From the NCBI RefSeq assembly GCF_007991335.1, contig NZ_BJYD01000006.1, positions 97,073-161,072 on the forward strand: a stretch of DNA of 64,000 bases, written 5' to 3'. This DNA comes from Halobacillus faecis (GTDB taxonomy: Bacteria > Bacillota > Bacilli > Bacillales > Halobacillaceae). The translations under genes were made by a program, and so were the position numbers. Shown in pieces: positions 1-8,783 of the stretch (position 1 is the first letter of the stretch; each line of letters begins with the position of its first letter). The notes beneath the pieces are model-generated. The model worked only from the letters and a program-made list of their open reading frames with translations, searched no databases and was not told where the DNA came from.

Positions 1-412
1 TCTCATGTCCTGGAGTATGTATGATTTTATATAAGTGATGATCGGACTCTATCGTTTCACCAAATGAGGAAGGTGAGAATGGCAGGCGTCTGCCCCATAA
101 TTTCTCCCTGTATAAAGGTAAAGTCGCTTCAACCTTACATTCAGGTATCGCTTCTTTCTTGATATATACAGGAAGATCGCATTCCTTTTGCAGCCACTTT
201 GCTGTTCCTGTGTGATCTTCATGAGGATGGGTAAGGCTGACAAATTCGATGGGTGTTTGCTTAAAGAAAGCCTTGAAATCTTCAAGCATCCGTGATGCGC
301 CCGTGTCAATCAACATTCCATCGATGTAATACATATAAACAGACATGGCAAAGTCTCCATATCTCACTTCTCCTAACACGGAGGTTACTTCTCCATGCTG
401 ATCGATTTTCAT
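1..412 (-). CDS. MBL-fold metallo-hydrolase, partial
   Basis: The first 137 residues of a metallo-beta-lactamase-fold protein; the C-terminus runs off the left edge. The THPHEDHTGT motif (HxHxDH metal site) and the later HTPGHE motif are both visible, which fits a di-metal hydrolase of unknown substrate (thioester, glutathione or lactone type). The start is the ATG at 412, preceded by an AGGAGGG ribosome binding site. The family call is firm; the specific activity cannot be read. Confidence 0.85.
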   Translation of the reverse strand, partial: MKIDQHGEVTSVLGEVRYGDFAMSVYMYYIDGMLIDTGASRMLEDFKAFFKQTPIEFVSLTHPHEDHTGTAKWLQKECDLPVYIKKEAIPECKVEATLPLYREKLWGRRLPFSPSSFGETIESDHHLYKIIHTPGHE

Positions 413-459
413 TTTAAAGCCCTCCTATAAGCGAAACGCCATGCTGTGATTCGATAATC

Positions 460-744
460 CTAAAGCTTTTCCTGTTCTTCTCTTTCCCCGTCCTTTTTCT
501 TCAATGTAAATTTCATGCCGGCCTCACCTGAAAAATCCACAAACAGCTTGGTCGCTCCTCCAGAATCAATGGCCCCTGCGATGTGTAACTCAATCGTATC
601 CAGCTCAAACCCATGAAAGGAATTGACCAGTTCCGTCAGTTCATCCGGGAGAAATTCTAAATACTTTTCGCTGGATGTATTTGAGATTGATGCCTCTTTA
701 TGTTGATCAGGCAACATAAACGTAATCTTTTTTTCTTCACTCAT
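460..744 (-). CDS. Small hypothetical protein, possible Pepco-like beta domain
   Basis: A 94-residue soluble acidic protein. The ATG at 744 is chosen over a GTG at 753 because a GGAGGTG site sits just upstream of it. The C-terminal half (FELDTIELHIAG, then a Gly-rich stretch and FTLKKK) resembles the end of Pepco-type effector-associated domains, but this is only a pattern resemblance. It lies 48 bp upstream of the MBL hydrolase on the same strand, so the two could be co-transcribed. Function unknown. Confidence 0.7.
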   Translation of the reverse strand: MSEEKKITFMLPDQHKEASISNTSSEKYLEFLPDELTELVNSFHGFELDTIELHIAGAIDSGGATKLFVDFSGEAGMKFTLKKKDGEREEQEKL

Positions 745-806
745 TCCGCACACCTCCGACTTTAAGGATCATGGTACTTGGATGTAGATCTTAACTAACC
801 CTTCCA

Positions 807-980
807 TTATTTCATTTTATCGTAAGAGCATTCTTCACAAATAAATGTCCCTTCGTTTCGTAAATAGGCCTTAATCTCTGTAAAACCTTTTCTCTTAGGG
901 TAACGCATCTTCACAAAGACCACTTCATCCTCTTTGATTTCTTTTTCACAATACATGCATTGAGGTTTATCCCAGATCAT
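807..980 (-). CDS. Small CxxC...CxxC zinc-ribbon-like protein
   Basis: A 57-residue protein starting at the ATG at 980 behind a GGGGGA ribosome binding site. Two cysteine pairs (CMYC at 8-11 and CEEC at 48-51) flank a basic middle containing RYPKRKGFTEIKAYL, the layout of a compact zinc-binding module. Similar short proteins are common in Bacillaceae and are often mislabelled as iron-hydroxamate transporter components; nothing here supports a transport role. Confidence 0.75.
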   Translation of the reverse strand: MIWDKPQCMYCEKEIKEDEVVFVKMRYPKRKGFTEIKAYLRNEGTFICEECSYDKMK

Positions 981-1095
981 AACAAAAATCCCCCTTAAGA
1001 TACTTTCTATAATCGATACGAAAATCCTTTATAACCAAATTGAACGAGCTTCTCCTCTTTCTCACTCATGTAATGGTTTGATGAAAGACAAAGAA

Positions 1096-1122
1096 CCCCA
1101 GGCATCTATCTTTTGCCTGGGG
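1096..1122 (-). terminator. Rho-independent terminator
   Basis: An 8-bp perfect stem CCCCAGGC/GCCTGGGG is followed on the minus strand by a T-rich stretch. It lies 20 bp past the stop of the nucleoside deaminase gene. Confidence 0.75.
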
Positions 1123-1142
1123 TCACTTAATAAAAAGGTGTA

Positions 1143-1601
1143 CTAGCCAAACGAGTACCCATCAAATACCTTCAGCCCTTCGTCATTTAATACTTTACCA
1201 ACGACTACAGGCTTAAGTGGGCTTTTAGCAAATACTTCTTTACAGGAAATCATAATGTTGTCCCCTGCAATATCTGCTAATTGATCGTGGGTAACGCTAT
1301 AGACCATTTTACCAAGATTAGACCAAACCATGGCACCTGAACACATCACACAAGGCTCGCAGCTGGTGTACAGGGTGTATTCATTCAAATCAAATAGCTG
1401 GTTCTCTGAACAAAAATCTCGGATCAGCCCTATTTCTGCATGATAGGTAGGGTCGGAGTGGGTATGTACTTTGTTCTCTGCAACTTTTACAATATTATTG
1501 CCTTTAACTAGGATAGCGCCAAACGGTTCGTTTCCTTCTGCTCTCGACTTTGATGCTTGTTCGATCGCTATTTTCATGAAATATTCATCGTTGTATGTCA
1601 T
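1143..1601 (-). CDS. Nucleoside deaminase (cytidine/guanine deaminase family)
   Basis: A 152-residue zinc deaminase with HAE at 54-56 (zinc ligand and catalytic Glu) and PCVMC at 83-87 (C84 and C87 zinc ligands), the signature of the CDA/GuaD/TadA superfamily. Substrates are likely purine or pyrimidine bases or nucleosides. The frame is open 22 codons further upstream to 1667, but the ATG at 1601 has a GGAG site 7 nt ahead and gives the usual family length, so I prefer it. Confidence 0.85.
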   Translation of the reverse strand: MTYNDEYFMKIAIEQASKSRAEGNEPFGAILVKGNNIVKVAENKVHTHSDPTYHAEIGLIRDFCSENQLFDLNEYTLYTSCEPCVMCSGAMVWSNLGKMVYSVTHDQLADIAGDNIMISCKEVFAKSPLKPVVVGKVLNDEGLKVFDGYSFG

Positions 1602-1979
1602 AGAAGCACTCCATTTCCTGTTGAATTCTTCTTCATTATAAATGGTGTGCAATTTTCTTGCCATCATGCTTGATCTATATACCCTTTAAATCAAATAAAT
1701 TCCTCTACCCTTTGTCCTACACTCCATATTGAGCACATATCATTTACTGATGAATCCTCTGATATACAACCCTCTCTGAATCAACCACAAACCAGCCATT
1801 GATTGGCACTAGAGGTGGAGTGATCACTCTCATTCCTCCGATCAAGATGGAAGAACGAGTAGTTACTCAATCATTACTCTAAAGATAAGCAGCTGCCGTT
1901 TCACCAGAAAATATGTATAAAGTGATCCAAATCCTTCTTCTGAACGTTAACTAGGAAAATCATAAAAGAGGTGCTCATT
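1602..1979. other. Divergent intergenic region, no clear gene
   Basis: 378 bp between the divergently transcribed deaminase and DoxX genes, so it should hold both promoters. No convincing ORF with a ribosome binding site and no RNA element was found. Confidence 0.5.
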
Positions 1980-2366
1980 ATGGATAAAAAGATGGAATGG
2001 GGTTTACTTGGTGGAAGAATCGTGCTTGGGGTAATCATGCTGGCACATGGGATTCAAAAGTTTGGAGCGATAGGTGATACGATTGCTATGTTCGAGAGTA
2101 TCGGTCAGCCTGCGTGGCTTGCGTACACAACAGCACTGATCGAAGGGGTCGGAGGACTATTCTTGCTTCTTGGAATTTTTGTCGTTCCTTCAGCCGTTTT
2201 ACTAGGACTAACGATGGTAGGTGCCATTGTTATGGTAAAACTCCAGATGGGTTTAATCGGAGGGTTTGAATTTCCGCTGTCCTTGCTTGGTTTATCAATT
2301 ATACTCGCTATGACGGGGAGTAGAAAATACGCGATTTCTGAATTAATTTCAAAAAAAATGAAATAG
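1980..2366 (+). CDS. DoxX family membrane protein
   Basis: 128 residues with four hydrophobic segments. The GRIVLGVIMLAHGIQKFG opening is typical of the DoxX/YphA family, with His and Lys in the first helix. DoxX relatives are associated with respiratory or redox-stress membrane complexes, but the role is not fixed. The ATG at 1980 follows an AGAGGTG site; a GTG at 1971 in the same frame lies within that site. Confidence 0.85.
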   Translation: MDKKMEWGLLGGRIVLGVIMLAHGIQKFGAIGDTIAMFESIGQPAWLAYTTALIEGVGGLFLLLGIFVVPSAVLLGLTMVGAIVMVKLQMGLIGGFEFPLSLLGLSIILAMTGSRKYAISELISKKMK

Positions 2367-2380
2367 TAGGATCTCCACAC

Positions 2381-2401
2381 GGATGTGGGGCAACCACATC
2401 C
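2381..2401 (+). terminator. Hairpin after doxX, weak terminator
   Basis: A perfect 8-bp stem GGATGTGG/CCACATCC with a 5-nt loop sits 14 bp past the doxX stop. There is no T-run, so termination is uncertain. Confidence 0.4.
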
Positions 2402-2618
2402 TAGGGTCTAACCCGTATGTATAGGCAGGGTGCAACTACTTCTCTCTAAGCGTATGGTAAATCCAATTTATAATTACTTGAGAATTTGCTAGGTAATTTG
2501 AACATATAATGTGACAATATGAACTTTTCCCATTAAACATTTCATGGAGCAGAATAGATGAATCCTGGCTTCCTTTTTGTTGATTTGCACTTACAGATCA
2601 GAATAAAGAGGTGTGACA

Positions 2619-3467
2619 ATGGATCATTACAAAGGAACGCCGTCTCTTTGTCATGCGTTTGCGTCCATCATTGGCGGCTACACCATCCTACCCGTTACGC
2701 CACAATCCCCCTTCTGCACCGTTGGTCTAGCCCAGTGTATTGAGGTGAATATGTTAGGGAGATCGGCAGCTGATTCTACCATGGTGACGGATGCTTATTT
2801 TGACTTTGGGAATTTCGATGCGCAAGGAAAAGCTCTGATTATCGGACGTATCCCTGTTGAAGAGCGGAACATTGCATCCGTTACTGACATCTTGGTAAAG
2901 CAAGGGATTGTACACCATGTTGCCCATGGTTATTTATATAGTGAACCAAATCTCCCTGTTGTTTATGTCGCTAGTATTGAAAACCCAATCTTTTTTGCCT
3001 ATCGCCTGTTACCTGTTTTGAATATATTGCCCGTTGGAACCGCTCATCGGTTTAATAAGCCTTTCTCTGTAAATATAAAAAATACATGCCAGCAGACGAG
3101 TAACATTCTGGGAGGTTTTCTAATCCCATATCCATCTCAGCAATCCTTCTGCAGTATCGCCATCCCTCAATACCATCCATTAAAGATATTAGGCCGGTGT
3201 GCCACCCAGTCCCCGACGGTGACAGATGGAATCTTTAGTTTTGTCAGTATGGACTCGCATGGGTACGCACTCAATATTGGGCGCATCCCTGTTCCATTTG
3301 AAGATGCAAATGTTGTCATGTCAGAATTAACACACCTTGGAATCTATTGTAACTTAGTCGACGGATTTCCTTGCAGTATGCCTATGCTCCCTTATGTATA
3401 TGTTCAAAAAATTGAGGAGCCTGTTGTGTTTGCTAAGAACATTCGTCAAGTACTTTATGGCGTATAA
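2619..3467 (+). CDS. Protein of two tandem homologous domains, function unknown
   Basis: 282 residues that fall into two related halves of about 135 residues. Each half runs from a GG(Y/F) turn, through QSPFC or QQSFC, a LGR motif, a VTD motif and (I/N)IGRIPV, to a PY-VYV or PVVYV strand near its end. There is no signal peptide and no membrane segment. The repeating unit loosely recalls the DUF1259 (LppY/LpqO) fold, but I do not recognise it with certainty. The ATG at 2619 has an AGAGGTG site 5 nt upstream. It is monocistronic, with neighbours that give no functional hint. Confidence 0.75.
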   Translation: MDHYKGTPSLCHAFASIIGGYTILPVTPQSPFCTVGLAQCIEVNMLGRSAADSTMVTDAYFDFGNFDAQGKALIIGRIPVEERNIASVTDILVKQGIVHHVAHGYLYSEPNLPVVYVASIENPIFFAYRLLPVLNILPVGTAHRFNKPFSVNIKNTCQQTSNILGGFLIPYPSQQSFCSIAIPQYHPLKILGRCATQSPTVTDGIFSFVSMDSHGYALNIGRIPVPFEDANVVMSELTHLGIYCNLVDGFPCSMPMLPYVYVQKIEEPVVFAKNIRQVLYGV

Positions 3468-3633
3468 ATCATCTCCCACAAAAAATAACTCTATTAAATA
3501 TTCTTTCAAAGATAATCTCGAAACAGAGCGTTCTACAAACCTGTGCGTTTCGTTAAGCCTTGAATACATGACAACCTCTATAGGATCGGGTGTTCATACC
3601 TACATCAATGAGGGCTTTTCATTAAAAAAACAA

Positions 3634-3657
3634 ACAGCCTCCTACTAAGAAGGCTGT
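3634..3657 (-). terminator. Rho-independent terminator
   Basis: The stem ACAGCCT/AGGCTGT is followed on the minus strand by a T-run (TTGTTTTTTT). It ends the aldo/keto reductase transcript. Confidence 0.8.
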
Positions 3658-3667
3658 CCAATCACCT

Positions 3668-4669
3668 TTACAATTCTGAACGAACAGGCGGTCCGTATTC
3701 TTTTAACGTGCCGTTTTCTAGATCATCCACATGGTTGTATAGAATATCATCGATTTCACGCAGCTCATCGTTGGTCAACTGGAACTCGTCGGTTTCGTTG
3801 ACACCATCCAGCTGAGATGGTTTACGCGCGCCCCATAAAGCAACATCTGCGCCTGGTTTATGGTCGAGCAGCCACCGAATCGAAAGCTGGATAATGTTAC
3901 GGTCGCGTTTTTCAGCGAAATGTTGAAGTTCCTCCACCGCGTCAATCAGACTAGGGAAACGATCGCCCTGGAACAATTCAATATTACTTCTGAGATCATC
4001 ATCCGGGAACGAGGCATCTTTGGAATACTTTCCTGTCAGCATGCCGTGCGCAAGGGATCCCCAGGATAACGTAGAGATTTCGTGGTTGTGGCAGTATTCA
4101 AACCACTCGATTAAGTATCGCTGCAGCATATTTAAATGCATCTGCGAGGTATGAATCGGGGCATATTTCTGCCACTCGTCCATTTGTTCAGGGCTGAAAT
4201 TACTTACACCAATGGCACGGATTTTCCCTTGTTCATAAAACTCTTTCATCTTCTTCGCCGTCTTTTCGATCGATTCATCGGTATCCGGCCAATGGATTTG
4301 ATATAAGTCGATATAGTCGGTTTGTAAACGATCCAGGCTTGCCTGCAGTTCTTCTTCCAAATGAGCAGGTCTACTATCCCGGTAGTTGCCGTCATCAGTG
4401 AAATCGATTCCGGCTTTTGTTGCCAGAACAAGGTCCTCCCGGTTTACCTCCGACTGAGCAATCGCTCTGCCAATCAATTCTTCGGATAACCCCTGCCCGT
4501 AGGCGGGTGCGGTATCGATCGTGGTCACACCTTTATCTATCGCTGTTTTTATCGTTTCAATCGATTGCTCTTCATCTGTACCGCCCCACCCGGTACCGCC
4601 GATGGCCCACGTACCCAGGGCAATGCGTGTGGCTTCGACGTCACTTCGTCCTAATTTTACTTTTTTCAT
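3668..4669 (-). CDS. Aldo/keto reductase (YhdN/IolS-like)
   Basis: A 333-residue NADPH-dependent aldo/keto reductase. The catalytic tetrad is visible: D52 and Y57 in DTAPAYG, a Lys in LATKAG, and the His of QIHWPD. It resembles the Bacillus YhdN general-stress enzyme, which reduces methylglyoxal and related aldehydes. The start has a GGAGGGAC site, and the gene has its own terminator. Physiological substrate not known. Confidence 0.9.
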   Translation of the reverse strand: MKKVKLGRSDVEATRIALGTWAIGGTGWGGTDEEQSIETIKTAIDKGVTTIDTAPAYGQGLSEELIGRAIAQSEVNREDLVLATKAGIDFTDDGNYRDSRPAHLEEELQASLDRLQTDYIDLYQIHWPDTDESIEKTAKKMKEFYEQGKIRAIGVSNFSPEQMDEWQKYAPIHTSQMHLNMLQRYLIEWFEYCHNHEISTLSWGSLAHGMLTGKYSKDASFPDDDLRSNIELFQGDRFPSLIDAVEELQHFAEKRDRNIIQLSIRWLLDHKPGADVALWGARKPSQLDGVNETDEFQLTNDELREIDDILYNHVDDLENGTLKEYGPPVRSEL

Positions 4670-4776
4670 GAAAAGTCCCTCCTTGTCCTAGACTTTTTCC
4701 TTTATGGAAGACAACGAAACTTTTGAATCGTCCAAAACAGATGACAAGCTTTTTTGATCTAAGCCAAATAGAAAAA

Positions 4777-4804
4777 ACAGACGCCCTGATCAAAGGACGC
4801 CTGT
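4777..4804 (-). terminator. Rho-independent terminator
   Basis: A 10-bp stem with two G-U pairs (ACAGGCGTCC on the minus strand) is followed by a T-run. It lies 8 bp past the flavin oxidoreductase stop. Confidence 0.8.
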
Positions 4805-4811
4805 TCTTTCA

Positions 4812-5912
4812 TTAATATAGTTTTTTCAGAGCTTCTTTATCAAAAGCTAATAGCTCATCCGCTCTACCTTCATGGACTTTCTTCACCCACTCAGGATCCA
4901 TCAATAAAGAACGGCCAATGGCAACAAGATCGAACTCCTCACGATCCAGCTTTTCCACTAAACCGTCCAGACTGGTTGTACCGGCACCGGAAAAGTCGGT
5001 GAAGACACCATCCAGGCCGACAGAACCGACAGAAATGACCGGTTTGCCTGAGAGTTTCTTCGTCCACCCCGCAAGGTTCAAGTCGGAACCTTCAAACTCT
5101 GGCTCCCAGAATCTGCGGGTCGAGCAGTGAAAGATGTCCACGCCTGCTTCAACAAGCGGCTGAAGGAAACGTTCAAGCTCCTCTGGTGTGTGGACCAGTT
5201 TCGCTTGGAAGTCGTTCATTTTCCACTGGGAAAAACGGAAAATGATCGGGAAATCTTCTCCGACTTCACGACGGCATGCTTCTACGATTTCAACGGCAAA
5301 CTGCGTGCGCCCAACGAAATCCCCGCCATAACGGTCGGTGCGTTTATTGGTGTTTTCCCAGAAGAACTGGTCGATCAAGTACCCATGAGCTCCATGAATT
5401 TCAATCGCATCAAAACCGAGGCGCTTTGCATCCGCTGCCGCTTTGGCATAGGATTCTACTAAGCCTTCTACTTCCTCTGTAGTCAATGGTTCGGTCACCT
5501 TCTCCCCATCCAGGCTCAGGCCTGATGGACCCACCGGCATGGCCTCTTCATTTGGAAGGTCCCCTTTGCTGCGAGTCATTCCTACATGCCATAGCTGCGG
5601 AGCAATTTTACCGCCGGCCTCATGTACTTCTTTCACTACATTCGCCCAGCCGTTCAACGCCTTCTCTCCATGAAACACAGGAATATTCGCACCAGATACA
5701 GAAGCCGGATGGTCGATTCCTGTTCCTTCTGTAATAATCAAACCGACTTCATTCTCCGCACGTCTGCGGTAATAAGCCGCCACTTCCTCATTAGGAACGT
5801 TCCCAGGGGAGAACCCACGGGTCATCGGTGCCATCACAGTCCGGTTCGGAAGGTTTAATTTGTCACTCGTAAACGTATTAAATAAAGGTTTCGTTGTTGT
5901 TTGGTTTGTCAT
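4812..5912 (-). CDS. NADH:flavin oxidoreductase, old yellow enzyme family
   Basis: A 366-residue FMN TIM-barrel protein. The FMN/substrate motif EIHGAHGYLID carries the usual His pair at about 173 and 176, and NRTVMAPMTRG at the N-terminus and VAIGRSLLMDP near the C-terminus are family hallmarks. It reduces activated alkenes with NAD(P)H. The ATG at 5912 has a GAAGGAGGC site; the frame is open 11 codons upstream without a better one. Single-gene unit. Confidence 0.9.
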   Translation of the reverse strand: MTNQTTTKPLFNTFTSDKLNLPNRTVMAPMTRGFSPGNVPNEEVAAYYRRRAENEVGLIITEGTGIDHPASVSGANIPVFHGEKALNGWANVVKEVHEAGGKIAPQLWHVGMTRSKGDLPNEEAMPVGPSGLSLDGEKVTEPLTTEEVEGLVESYAKAAADAKRLGFDAIEIHGAHGYLIDQFFWENTNKRTDRYGGDFVGRTQFAVEIVEACRREVGEDFPIIFRFSQWKMNDFQAKLVHTPEELERFLQPLVEAGVDIFHCSTRRFWEPEFEGSDLNLAGWTKKLSGKPVISVGSVGLDGVFTDFSGAGTTSLDGLVEKLDREEFDLVAIGRSLLMDPEWVKKVHEGRADELLAFDKEALKKLY

Positions 5913-6166
5913 TGATCTGCCTCCTTCTTCAACGATGTCTGTCATTATTACAGATAAAAAAAGGAAACGAAAGAAATCTGTTTCGACTCAGCACATCCAT
6001 TAAGTGTACGCTTAAAGAAAGAGTAAACGTAATCAAGATATTGCACGATCTCCTCTAATCCGTCGCAAAGGAGATAAAGTCAACAATATTTTGGTTGAGC
6101 AGACTCTTTCAAAATAAAAACCGCCCCCAAACGTTTTAAGAAACTTCTCTTGCTTGATTCAACCTC

Positions 6167-6640
6167 TTATTCAAATGCCTCCGCTGTCTTAATCAAGTCT
6201 TCTTTTGACACGTCAGTCTCAGACTGGTCACCCATGAATTTTAAAACATAATGGATGTCCTCTTCTTTCCATCTCAACGTTTGATCCCCTGAATCATGAG
6301 CAAAGTACGCCCCTGATACGCTGCCGATTTCTACGTCCTGATACTCTTCTTCAGAAGTTGAACTTACTTCGCCCCCATTTACAGTTAATAAACTTAGGTG
6401 TTCCTTTCCCTCTCCATAAAAGTCAAAGTTCAATGTATTCACGGACTGCTGCACTTCAGGAGGCTGACTGAAATCGGCTTGCTTCACTTCGAATGGCAGC
6501 TCGGTGGGAAGTTTAGGTTGAAAAGATACATCTCCTAGCTTTTGATTCAATTCTTTACTATCAAACCCTTGCAGTCCATCTTGAGAATTACATCCAAAAA
6601 GGACCATCGGTAAAGCGATGATAAATAATAATTTTTTCAT
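6167..6640 (-). CDS. Lipoprotein with DUF4367-like domain
   Basis: A 157-residue secreted lipoprotein: the signal peptide MKKLLFIIALPMVLFGC ends in a lipobox with Cys17 as the lipidation site. The C-terminal part (YVLKFMGDQ...DLIKTAEAF) matches the end of DUF4367-type domains, found in Bacillus membrane-associated and sporulation proteins. A second protein with a similar C-terminus is at 39857-40336. Function unknown. Confidence 0.8.
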   Translation of the reverse strand: MKKLLFIIALPMVLFGCNSQDGLQGFDSKELNQKLGDVSFQPKLPTELPFEVKQADFSQPPEVQQSVNTLNFDFYGEGKEHLSLLTVNGGEVSSTSEEEYQDVEIGSVSGAYFAHDSGDQTLRWKEEDIHYVLKFMGDQSETDVSKEDLIKTAEAFE

Positions 6641-6819
6641 GCAATCTTCCTTTCATGTTGATTCATGTTAAGTCCAGAGTTTTATTGGTTCATCTGCATC
6701 TGTTTGCTTTGATCATCATTACCTGTTTTTCCAAGATCATTTTTCCTCCTAACAGACAACGACAAAAGTGATAAGATCATACATCGTTCACTCTTATGTA
6801 TCAAATCATATGAGAATAT

Positions 6820-6906
6820 TCACCTCTTTTTCTTCCATACTCCTTTTCCATATCCAACAGCAAGAACACTACATAGGCTACCGACCAATAGGATTATTGC
6901 AGTCAT
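6820..6906 (-). CDS. Small single-pass membrane peptide
   Basis: A 28-residue peptide: a hydrophobic helix (AIILLVGSLCSVLAVG) and a basic tail ending in WKKKR. The start ATG at 6906 has a full GGAGGTAA ribosome binding site. No recognised family. The good ribosome binding site and membrane-peptide composition argue for expression. Confidence 0.55.
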   Translation of the reverse strand: MTAIILLVGSLCSVLAVGYGKGVWKKKR

Positions 6907-7123
6907 GATTTACCTCCAAAACGAAACGTTAAATGAATAGTCAGTCCATATACTATACGATTAATGATCGGTAACGTTTCAACTAACCTACAAAACCATC
7001 ACTTTATTTAAACCTAGGCAATCAACCGGATAGGCTCAATGATTATTTGGACTCTCTGAAAAATGATCTACTATAACCCCCCTGATTTCTACCCAAGGTC
7101 TCATCATTCTTATTAAATTAAAA

Positions 7124-7182
7124 AATCGGTGCCTGCCCCCGCTCCTTTACTACTGTAAAAGAGCATGGGGGTGGCACCGATT
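7124..7182 (-). terminator. Long hairpin terminator of the MFS gene
   Basis: Arms of about 20 nt start with AATCGGTGCC on the minus strand and include runs of C/G and a GAGC/GCTC inner stem. A T-rich tail follows on the minus strand. The AATCGGTGC part recurs at 45424. Confidence 0.75.
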
Positions 7183-7193
7183 CTGAACAACCA

Positions 7194-8402
7194 TCATGCA
7201 GTGGCCTGTTGTGGTTTCTTTGTCAACGTAAAAAAGATCACAGCACCAATGGAAGCTGTCGTAAATAAGATCGCTCCCATCGGTACAGCTGTCGTCTCAT
7301 TAAGACCCACCAGCGGAGAAACCGTTGCACCAAACAATAATGGCAGCATTCCGAGCACTGCACTGGCACTTCCTGCCCGGTGCCCCTGATGCTCCATCGC
7401 CAAGGTAAACGTACTCGTCAAAACCATCCCCATGGCGGTCATGTAGATGAAGATAGGAATAACGATGGCATACAAAGGTCCTTCGACCATTGTCATCACT
7501 AAAAGGAAACCCGTTGCACTTACGGCAACAAGTACAGCCGTCCGCAGGAGACTTCTTTCATGGAAAATTCCTCCGAGACGACCGACTAAAAAGCTCCCTG
7601 TAATGATTGCGAGGCCATTGATCCCAAATAAAATACTAAACGCTTGAGGAGACACGCCGTAGATCCCTTGATAGACAAACGGCGTTCCCGATACATACGC
7701 AAAGCTCCCGCCGTGGACAAAACCGATCGTGAGCGCGTACCCGATGAACGAACGGTCCTTCAGCAGACGGCCGATGGTCAGAATCGATTCTTTTACAGAG
7801 CTTGGGATCCGCTTCTCTACAGGAAGGGTCTCCGGTAATTTTCCTGCGACTGTCAAAACGATCGCGATCCCTACGATACTCAAAAAGAAGAAAATCGTTT
7901 CCCATGTCGCGAAAGGTAGAAGCAGGATTGCCCCACCCGTCATCGGGGCGATCATTGGTGCTGTTGCATTGATCACCATCAGTAAGGCGAAGAATTTCGT
8001 CAGCTCTCTTCCTGAAAACACGTCACGCACGACCGCTCGTGAAAGGACGACACCCGCAGAAGCCGTGAATCCTTGAAGGAAACGAGCAATCACGAGCACA
8101 AGGATATTCGGGGCAAGCGCACATAGGAACGAAGCCAGCGCAAAGAGAGACAGGAAAACGATGAGTGGCCTCCTCCTCCCCTGTGAATCACTGATCGGAC
8201 CTACGACGATTTGACCAACGGCAAGACCAATCAAGCACGTCGTCAAACTAAGCTGGACGAGAGATGCATTGGTTTCTAAATCAGAAGCGATGCCCGGAAA
8301 GCTGGGCAGATACATATCAATGTTCAATGGACCTAGAATGCCCAACATCCCAAGTAAAAAGGCGAGACCTATTCTTTCTTTCCCTTTTGGATTATGTAAC
8401 AT
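7194..8402 (-). CDS. MFS multidrug efflux transporter, Bcr/CflA family
   Basis: 402 residues with about 12 transmembrane helices. MLGILGPLNIDMYLPSFP in helix 1 and the loop 2-3 motif A (GPISDSQGRRRP) are characteristic of Bcr/CflA drug:H+ antiporters such as the bicyclomycin and florfenicol exporters. The ATG at 8402 is preceded by AGAAGGTG. It stands alone between terminators; real substrates unknown. Confidence 0.9.
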   Translation of the reverse strand: MLHNPKGKERIGLAFLLGMLGILGPLNIDMYLPSFPGIASDLETNASLVQLSLTTCLIGLAVGQIVVGPISDSQGRRRPLIVFLSLFALASFLCALAPNILVLVIARFLQGFTASAGVVLSRAVVRDVFSGRELTKFFALLMVINATAPMIAPMTGGAILLLPFATWETIFFFLSIVGIAIVLTVAGKLPETLPVEKRIPSSVKESILTIGRLLKDRSFIGYALTIGFVHGGSFAYVSGTPFVYQGIYGVSPQAFSILFGINGLAIITGSFLVGRLGGIFHERSLLRTAVLVAVSATGFLLVMTMVEGPLYAIVIPIFIYMTAMGMVLTSTFTLAMEHQGHRAGSASAVLGMLPLLFGATVSPLVGLNETTAVPMGAILFTTASIGAVIFFTLTKKPQQATA

Positions 8403-8529
8403 CGTTCAACACCTTCTTCTATTCAATCTACAACCTAAGAGCTTCTTGAATATCATCCCCAAGTTCTTCAGGCTGTTAAACTACTAATTTTATCTTCATT
8501 CATTCTTGAAGTCTATCCCTGCGCAAAAA

Positions 8530-8559
8530 AATCTCTGTCCGGTTCGGAGCAAAGAGATT
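8530..8559 (-). terminator. Rho-independent terminator
   Basis: The stem AATCTCT/AGAGATT, with an inner TCCG/CGGA pairing, is followed on the minus strand by seven Ts. It is probably the second terminator of the lipase transcript. Confidence 0.7.
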
Positions 8560-8574
8560 CTCTCTTCAACCATA

Positions 8575-8607
8575 AAGAAGCGCCAATCGTCACGATTGGC
8601 GCTTCTT
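8575..8607 (-). terminator. Perfect 16-bp hairpin downstream of lipase
   Basis: AAGAAGCGCCAATCGT and its exact reverse complement are separated by 1 nt. It lies about 180 bp past the lipase stop and just before a second hairpin. Its T-tract is poor on both strands. Confidence 0.55.
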
Positions 8608-8783
8608 GTTCCATACTTTTCTTCTATTCTGAGGGATGACTCCCCTCTCTGTATCCTTATCTACTTTACCATTGATCATACGCATCATTGGTTATCGAGG
8701 ACAAGAAGTACAAACATCCATGATCGATTTACCTGCGCTCCGAGGAAAGAAAACGTTTGAATCTTGGAATACTACGATCATCC

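Larger units (their letters stand above)
8403..8783. other. Intergenic region with two hairpins
   Basis: This 381-bp gap holds the promoter side of the MFS gene and the 3' end of the lipase transcript. Apart from the hairpins at 8530-8559 and 8575-8607 I see no gene. Confidence 0.5.

Noticed and set aside
1602..1667. N-terminal extension of the nucleoside deaminase
   Set aside because: No ribosome binding site before 1667, while the ATG at 1601 has one and gives the normal family length.
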